NCBI GenBank assembly: GCA_007258455.2
Contig: VDFB02373365.1
Span: 224,467,201-224,531,200, forward strand
DNA: 64,000 nt
Direction: 5' to 3'
From: Sequoia sempervirens
Lineage: Eukaryota; Streptophyta; Pinopsida; Cupressales; Cupressaceae
This document shows positions 58,233 to 64,000 of this stretch, piece by piece; the first letter of the stretch is position 1, and each line of letters starts with the position of its first letter. The translations under genes were made by a program, and so were the position numbers. The notes beneath the pieces are model-generated. The model worked only from the letters and a program-made list of their open reading frames with translations, was not told where the DNA came from and ran no database searches.

Positions 58233-61200
58233 TGTAATGCCCCATCGTGCGAACCCCAAAGGACAAATAAATAATAATTACAGCACAATTTTTTTTTAAA
58301 AAAAAGTAAACATAACATACATGAAATACACATTAAATCATAACATGAATTTCATTTAAGAAGATTCATTAGCACATACATCCCTTGGGGTACACGAAGA
58401 GTCATTACGAGACTGAGATCCACACAACGACAATAAAGAATAAAACCAAAGATATAATTCATAACAAAGTAAACATTAACAAATGTATACATGATAATCA
58501 TTGATAAGCAACCATCTGAGTAAGTACAACTTAAACATAATTAACTTAACACATTGAATATCAACTGCAAATAGCCACATAAGGTTTAATGTTACATTAC
58601 AATACAATATTCAAGAAGTACAATGATACAAAAATGTTTCCAATATGCACGGAAACCATACAATAAGAATCACGATACAATGAATAGATGAAAACTGGCT
58701 CCATAACGGATACAATTCTGGAGTCGCTGCAACCACACCAATCCACACCTCTCGATCCTCGATTGGGGACCCAATGGGGTGCTTAGCACGTTCCACCCGA
58801 CCATGTGAGTCTGAAGACCCACCCCCCGTGCTGAGGAGCTAACAAGAAAGAGACCACAACCACGAACATCCAAACAGGGAACCACAAGACTCAAAATACA
58901 AAAGTATCAGAAAACTCAAGGATTACAAGAGTCAATATAATAACTTCAAGTCACAATTCCCAACACATAAATCAAAGCAATGACCAATAAACAAGTAACC
59001 AAAGAATGATCAAGAAACACTTACAATTCAAATTACAATTAAACAATATAATAACATCATATCACAGTATCATAAGATATAAGATTGTAAATCAAATATA
59101 AATGAGATCATACAAGACCGCAAAACATTCTAAAGATGGATTAAAACAATAATCATAAATCAATTTAAATCAATTTAAAACAACAATCTAAACCAACTCC
59201 CATAACCTACTTCCAGAGGAACATATTAAAGTAAAACACATGGGCAACTAGGGGAGAGTATCATCGCATAGCCTACATGGGTTCTCCTGGCCCTTCCTCC
59301 AAACTGAGGTGTCGGCCCCCATCTATGAATCTCCTGGCCCTTCCTCCTACTTGAGGTGCCGACACCATAGGGTAGCTCATGCGGAGCCGATAACCTCTCA
59401 TGAGGATGAGGTTACGACCTTGCCAACCACGGCCTTCTCAGCCTTCCATTAGTCTGCAGAAGCACTAATGAAGACGAGGCATCCATTTTTTTAAAAAAAA
59501 ATCTTATTATGATGTTACTACCCAACCCTCCTAAATTAATTATTAGGTTTTCACTTGATTACCAACTCACTCGTGGGTTCTCCTGTGCTCTTCCCCTTAT
59601 GCGGGGCGCCGACCCCCACGAGGAACCACTCTCCCTAGAGACCCAACAACATAAAAACCAAGAAACCAAGGGTAAAGTGAAGCATCAAGAGTTTTCTCCA
59701 ATAATTCCAACACAAGGATAAAATTTCCTCAAATATGAGAGTAAATCAAAAAACCATAAAAAGGGAAGGTTCATCAAGACCCATCCACAAATCAACAATG
59801 GTGTCACCTAAAAAGGAAAAACGCAAAAGAACATCAACCTTTAATTCAATGAAATCACTTAATAAAACCAAAAGCCACCAACTAGGTATTCCATGGGAGA
59901 CCTCAATTTTCTCCTCACATGAACCCCCTTATAGTGGTACACAAATCACCTTCATAAAATCAACAACGTAGCAATGACAACAATAATTACAAAACCACAA
60001 TAACTATTTTCAATTTAAATATAACAAGTGAATACGTTAAAATAAGATCAACAACTCCATCCAGACTACATAATCAACTTAGATACAAAATAAATCAAAA
60101 ATTCAAGAAGATCAACTATCCACAACTCATAAACCAAAACACAAGTTCCCAGTTACATTGCAACACAAATTAAATGGCAAGGGATTCCTTGAATCAAAAC
60201 TAACCTCCAAAAGCATTCACACCAACATGGAACCATCCCAAAACCATCCTTCAACAACAGAGGTAAAAGTATGCAACCAGGCATCCAAGGGACCAAATTA
60301 AAGAACACCTTAAATACCCAACCACTCACAACTCCACCAAACATTCGCATAATAAACAACAACCAAAAATTCAAACAAGAACAATATTTAATAGTCAATC
60401 AATTAACAACCAGAACTAAATGACTTTACAACTTACCCATCTAAATTACCCAATTAACTAAACAATTTATGATAATCATCACAAGTATTCTAAAAGACTT
60501 ATCCATAAAGAGAACTTACAATCTACCATTAAATGAATATAAAGAAAGTCAATTTTCCAAAAGATTAAAATCCCATTCACCAATAACTATCCAATTCAAG
60601 AATACCCTAACCAATCACTAATCATGCCCATACATTTAAATTTCCCCTTTCATTTATCAACAAAATGGTAAACTACTTAATAATTGGGTAGTTAATTCAT
60701 TATCATTTCATAACTACTTATATACAAAACATAAATTTAAACATTATCTCCACTTCCCTTCATCTCACTAACTTAACACTCAATTCCAATATTTAAAGTA
60801 ATTGCGCCAACCACTTAAGACCATTTGTTATACTTAAAATGATAATAATAATAACCATACTCTAAATACCCAAACTACATATTAGAACTTACCACCTTAA
60901 AATCTTAAATCTATCTAAATAAATTTACACACAATAAATACCTTTTTAAAACCACTATATCTTTATATATTTTAATTCTTTTGAAGGAAGGAAAGTAGAA
61001 AGAGAATAAATCTTTTCTAAGAATTCAACAAATCTACAAGACTTAACTTCATAAATAAAATAACTTATTCAATTTTATATTAAATTTTATTTCCACCCTA
61101 TACACATTTAAAAATAAGAATTAGACAATCAATGCTAATATATATATATATATATATATATATTCACAAATTGCCCTTCTACTATATTATCCTATCAAAT

Positions 61201-62996
61201 TTCACAATTTAACAAATTAATAGGAATTCTTTTCTATTTAAAAATATTCACTCAAAACAAGAATTAAATAAATCAATGCTGCCATATATTCATAAATTGA
61301 TTTTTCTACTAACTTATCTTCTTATAGTTGGTAATTTAATAAATCAATAACAAAAAAGAGATTTCTTTCTATTTTATTATTATTTCCATTTTAAACAGAT
61401 TCTGTTTTATTTTAAAAAAGAAACAGAATGTTTTATTTTGACAAAATTAAATAATCAGTGGAATCTGAATAAATAAGTTTAATAAATATATATATACAAA
61501 TAATTTTCAAAACAAATATTATTTATTTATTTATTTGTTTGTTTATTTTTATTTATTTATTTATTTATTTATAATTTCAAAACAAATATAATACAACAGA
61601 AACTTGAATCTTAATTAAATTTTTCCTTTGATGCTATCTTTACATTTATATATATATGTGTATACATTTTTATATATATATACATATATATCTGATATAT
61701 ATATATATATACATATATATATATTGCATACAAAAATATTTCAAATATAGAGAAATAAATTTCAATTATACAATTTACTGTTTCAATATAAATATTTACA
61801 CACAGAATATATTTGTAAAATTTATCTGCAAATTGAAATTTACACAACCTCGAATTCAGAGACATGAGATTATTCTTTTACTGGTTCACTATTATTTTCA
61901 ACACAAAACTACAATAACACTGTTCAATTCCAGAATCCCAACAAAAATTTCACTTTAAATCAATAACAGTCCCACCCCAGTAAAGCTTTCCTGATTGAAA
62001 AACAGTCCAAAGCATTTCTAAAGATTCGAGAATTTTCTACAAGCATTAAATTTCAATCCAGGAGAAAATTTCATTCACAGCAAGGAATTCTTGTTTCATT
62101 TGATGCTATAAAGAAAATAATTTAAAAGAAGAAGGAGAACCTGGCGTTCTGCACCTGTAGATAACTGTTGAAGCTTTATCCTTCTTGCTGATCCAATCCT
62201 TCCAGCAGCAGCTCCAAGATCCTCCCTCAAACTTAAATCTTAATCCTCACATGAATTCTCAGAACAATAAAATAAAAGAATGCAATACTACAACAGAAAA
62301 ATGACTGCCAAAATTTCTCCAAAATTTGTTGGAAACAGAATACCACCCCCTTCCCAATCCAAAATAAATAAAATCTCACACAAGAAGCCTCTTCTGTTTC
62401 CTCTTCCAGAGAATACCAACAGTCACATTTCAAGAAATAAATCAAAATAATATTTAATCCTTAATTCTTTTTTGTTGCCTTTTCATGTATTTATATTTCA
62501 TTTTCTTTTATCATGCATTTTGGTTAAACTAAATAAATTTAAATCCACAAAATGAACTTTTTATTTGAATATATATTCATTATCTCCACAATGCACTATT
62601 AATTAATTACTTCCACATTAGAATAATTAAAATCAACCATTTACAAGATTCTAAATAAGTATCCATTAAATTTCTTATTATAATAATTATCTTTTCAAGA
62701 TTATTTGTTCATAACAATTTAAATCAATTTATCTAATAATATCACTTTTACTTTTAACGAATTAGTTTAATTTGATCATTTGTTCTAAATCATTTGATTT
62801 AACTTAATTGATTATGATTTTAATTTCTAATTATATTTCAAATAACCTTGCAATTTCACTTATGATCTAATTAATTATTTAAACATGACTACTAACATAT
62901 TATATTTTCCACACAATCAAATAACACAGTAATCAATGAAGCACACACAGATACTCACACAAAAGTTCAGAACAACCAACATGGAGGGGTATTACA
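58233..62996 (-). repeat. 5' LTR of LARD element (4764 bp)
   Basis: The partner of 52253-56977. It is slightly longer mainly because of extra TA/TATACA units at 61137-61163 and 61650-61727. All other landmarks are in the same order. Block 1 is at 58784-58842. Confidence 0.93.
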
Positions 62997-63001
62997 TTTA
63001 T

Positions 63002-63239
63002 CCAATTCTTCATTCAAAACCAGGAAATATTTCAAAGGAGGAGACAATGATTGCTTACCTTTCCCCTCTTTTCCATCACCTACCAACAAAGTAGTCCAAT
63101 TGGCAACAAACTTTGCACCCTACAAAAGACACTCACGCTCGCCTGCCACAATATCTCTAAAAGACTTAACAGACCCGCCGGAAGCCAAGCCATGTAAGGA
63201 ATCTACTGGGGGAACCGTATCCCCATTCATTATGACCAT
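63002..63239 (-). pseudogene. LINE ORF1, N-terminal part cut off by LARD
   Basis: ATG at 63239 (MVIMNGDTVPP) is followed by LASGGSVKSFRDIVAGER, typical of plant L1 ORF1 starts (SF-DIVAG). One TAG at about 63121 interrupts it. Then KFVANWTTLLVGDGKEGKG and YFLVLNEELDK run into the insertion site. Removing the LTR element and one TTTAT copy restores the same frame as 52252 onward, showing both parts were one ORF. An alternative start is the ATG at 63230. Confidence 0.8.
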
Positions 63240-63515
63240 AAATCCCCAAATCAATCACCCACATGCCTTGGCACAAATGAAAAAAACTGACGGGAGGAGC
63301 CCGTAAAACACACCACACCTAATTAGAAGATAATATCACTCCCACACTACACAATACAATACAAAGTCCAAAAAATGATGATTTAGAATCATGGAGGAGG
63401 GTTGAGCCTCCTCCATGGGTGCTCGAGGACACCCACAAAATAGGCAACCACACTCACAACCAAATTGTAGAGCCCTTTTTTCTTTTTCTCCCCTGTTGTC
63501 TTCAAGAAATAATAT

Positions 63516-64000
63516 TTAAAACTATATCATTCATAAATAATAATTATAAAAATAAATCAATAATCAAATATCACAAATTTTATTAATGCCATGTCATATC
63601 ATATAAATATGAAACATTATAATTCTATTCAAATCCATTAAAATCTATTAAAATATTAAAAAATACTTCTAAATGAGCACCTAACAATTACTTCATAATA
63701 ATCAAATCCATAACATTATAAAATTGTTTGCAACAAATAAAATAAAAACAACCACTTCTTATCTTTGTTAATTATGTAATTTTTTGTGTACTTAATTCAC
63801 TAATTTAGTCCATCATAGTATACATATAACAACACCATTTATTTTCTAGGCTCCTATAAAATAATATCATATATCCAATGTCATGATCAGCTCCTTATTT
63901 AACATCTAAATTAACTTTTGATTTAATTTCATAATCAAAGTCCACCCACCATTTCATTAAATCCATAGTGTTCAATACACATTATAATATTCACTAATCA
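63516..64000. other. AT-rich flank, nothing recognised
   Basis: AT-rich DNA to the right of the LINE target duplication; no ORF above 60 codons and no repeat of note. Confidence 0.5.

Larger units (their letters stand above)
52253..62996 (-). mobile_element. LARD-type non-autonomous LTR retrotransposon (10.7 kb)
   Basis: Two direct 4.7-kb LTRs (52253-56977 and 58233-62996), a tRNA-iMet primer site (58229-58217) and a polypurine tract (56990-56978) bound an interior of only 1255 bp without a coding domain. It is flanked by a perfect 5-bp duplication TTTAT (52248-52252 and 62997-63001). LTR ends are TGTAATACCCC/GGGGCATTACA in minus sense. The LTRs differ at only about 2% by eye, so it is much younger than the copia element. 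It needs gag-pol from another element; gypsy relationship is inferred from LTR similarity and site type. Confidence 0.93.
46210..63515 (-). mobile_element. L1-type LINE on minus strand, full length, split by a LARD-type LTR element
   Basis: A 14-bp duplication TCAAGAAATAATAT flanks the unit (46210-46223 and 63502-63515). The element runs from 63501 (5' end, AAGACAACAGGGGAG) to 46224, with a short A tail (T run 46225-46231). A 10.7-kb LTR element (52253-62996) lies inside ORF1; without it and its second TTTAT copy the LINE is about 6.5 kb. The order is ORF1 (DUF4283-type, CCHC) then ORF2 (endonuclease, RT, zf-RVT). The 5' UTR is 63501-63240. Stops, a frameshift and a mutated FADD box make it inactive. 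Confidence 0.9.

Noticed and set aside
57900..58259. 119-codon minus-strand ORF in the LARD interior
   Set aside because: It starts inside the LTR, crosses the primer-binding site and has no recognisable motif.

Overview
The window looks like intergenic DNA from a large, repeat-rich plant nuclear genome. A conifer or other gymnosperm is my best guess, from the deep nesting of old, decayed plant-type LTR and L1-type elements, the very long LTRs and the AT-rich spacers; the species cannot be read from the sequence. I found no intact host gene. Everything recognisable is a transposable element, a decayed fragment of one, a satellite-like repeat or a pseudogene fragment. A 100-base run of N (44751-44850) marks an assembly gap.

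Left part (1-21.3 kb). A minus-strand gypsy-like element runs off the left edge; its LTR starts at 4710. Next is a plus-strand element (A, 4711-10433) with coiled-coil, G-patch-like and zinc-knuckle coding remnants. It is split by a 3.87-kb solo LTR (5644-9511, target-site duplication TGTTT). A second element of the same coding type but with a different LTR (B, 10434-18661) sits in A's 3' LTR. B is in turn split by a nearly complete minus-strand Ty1/copia element (10986-16828, 665-bp LTRs). Beyond B, 18662-21334 holds short repeats and a minus-strand pseudogene fragment resembling mitochondrial Lon protease.

Middle part (21.3-45 kb). There is an array of about 5.6 units of 85-86 bp (21335-21815), a pogo/jerky-like DDE transposase pseudogene (about 23.4-24.6 kb, minus), a second gypsy-type solo LTR on the minus strand (about 25.56-30.12 kb) that splits one copy of a 0.4-kb duplication, a tRNA-like sequence near 31.7 kb, and a full-length but dead L1-type LINE (32283-38160, plus) with target-site duplications. 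From 39.3 to 44.6 kb lies a complex satellite-like array with periods of about 255, 346 and 415 bp that switches orientation near 43.14 kb.

Right part (45-64 kb). A 955-bp retroposon has a 16-bp target-site duplication. It is followed by a complete minus-strand LINE (46224-63501, 14-bp duplication). The ORF1 of that LINE is interrupted by a 10.7-kb LTR element (52253-62996, TTTAT duplication) with 4.7-kb LTRs, a tRNA-iMet primer site, a polypurine tract and only 1.25 kb of non-coding interior (a LARD-type non-autonomous element).

The three long gypsy-type LTR families share two conserved blocks and a TA microsatellite at a similar position. Coding decay is dominated by changes such as TGG to TAG and CGA to TGA, as expected for deamination of methylated cytosines in silenced repeats. 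I do not see a previously undescribed functional system. The most unusual items are the coiled-coil/G-patch/zinc-knuckle elements carried by two different LTRs, and the conserved modules shared by the long LTRs.
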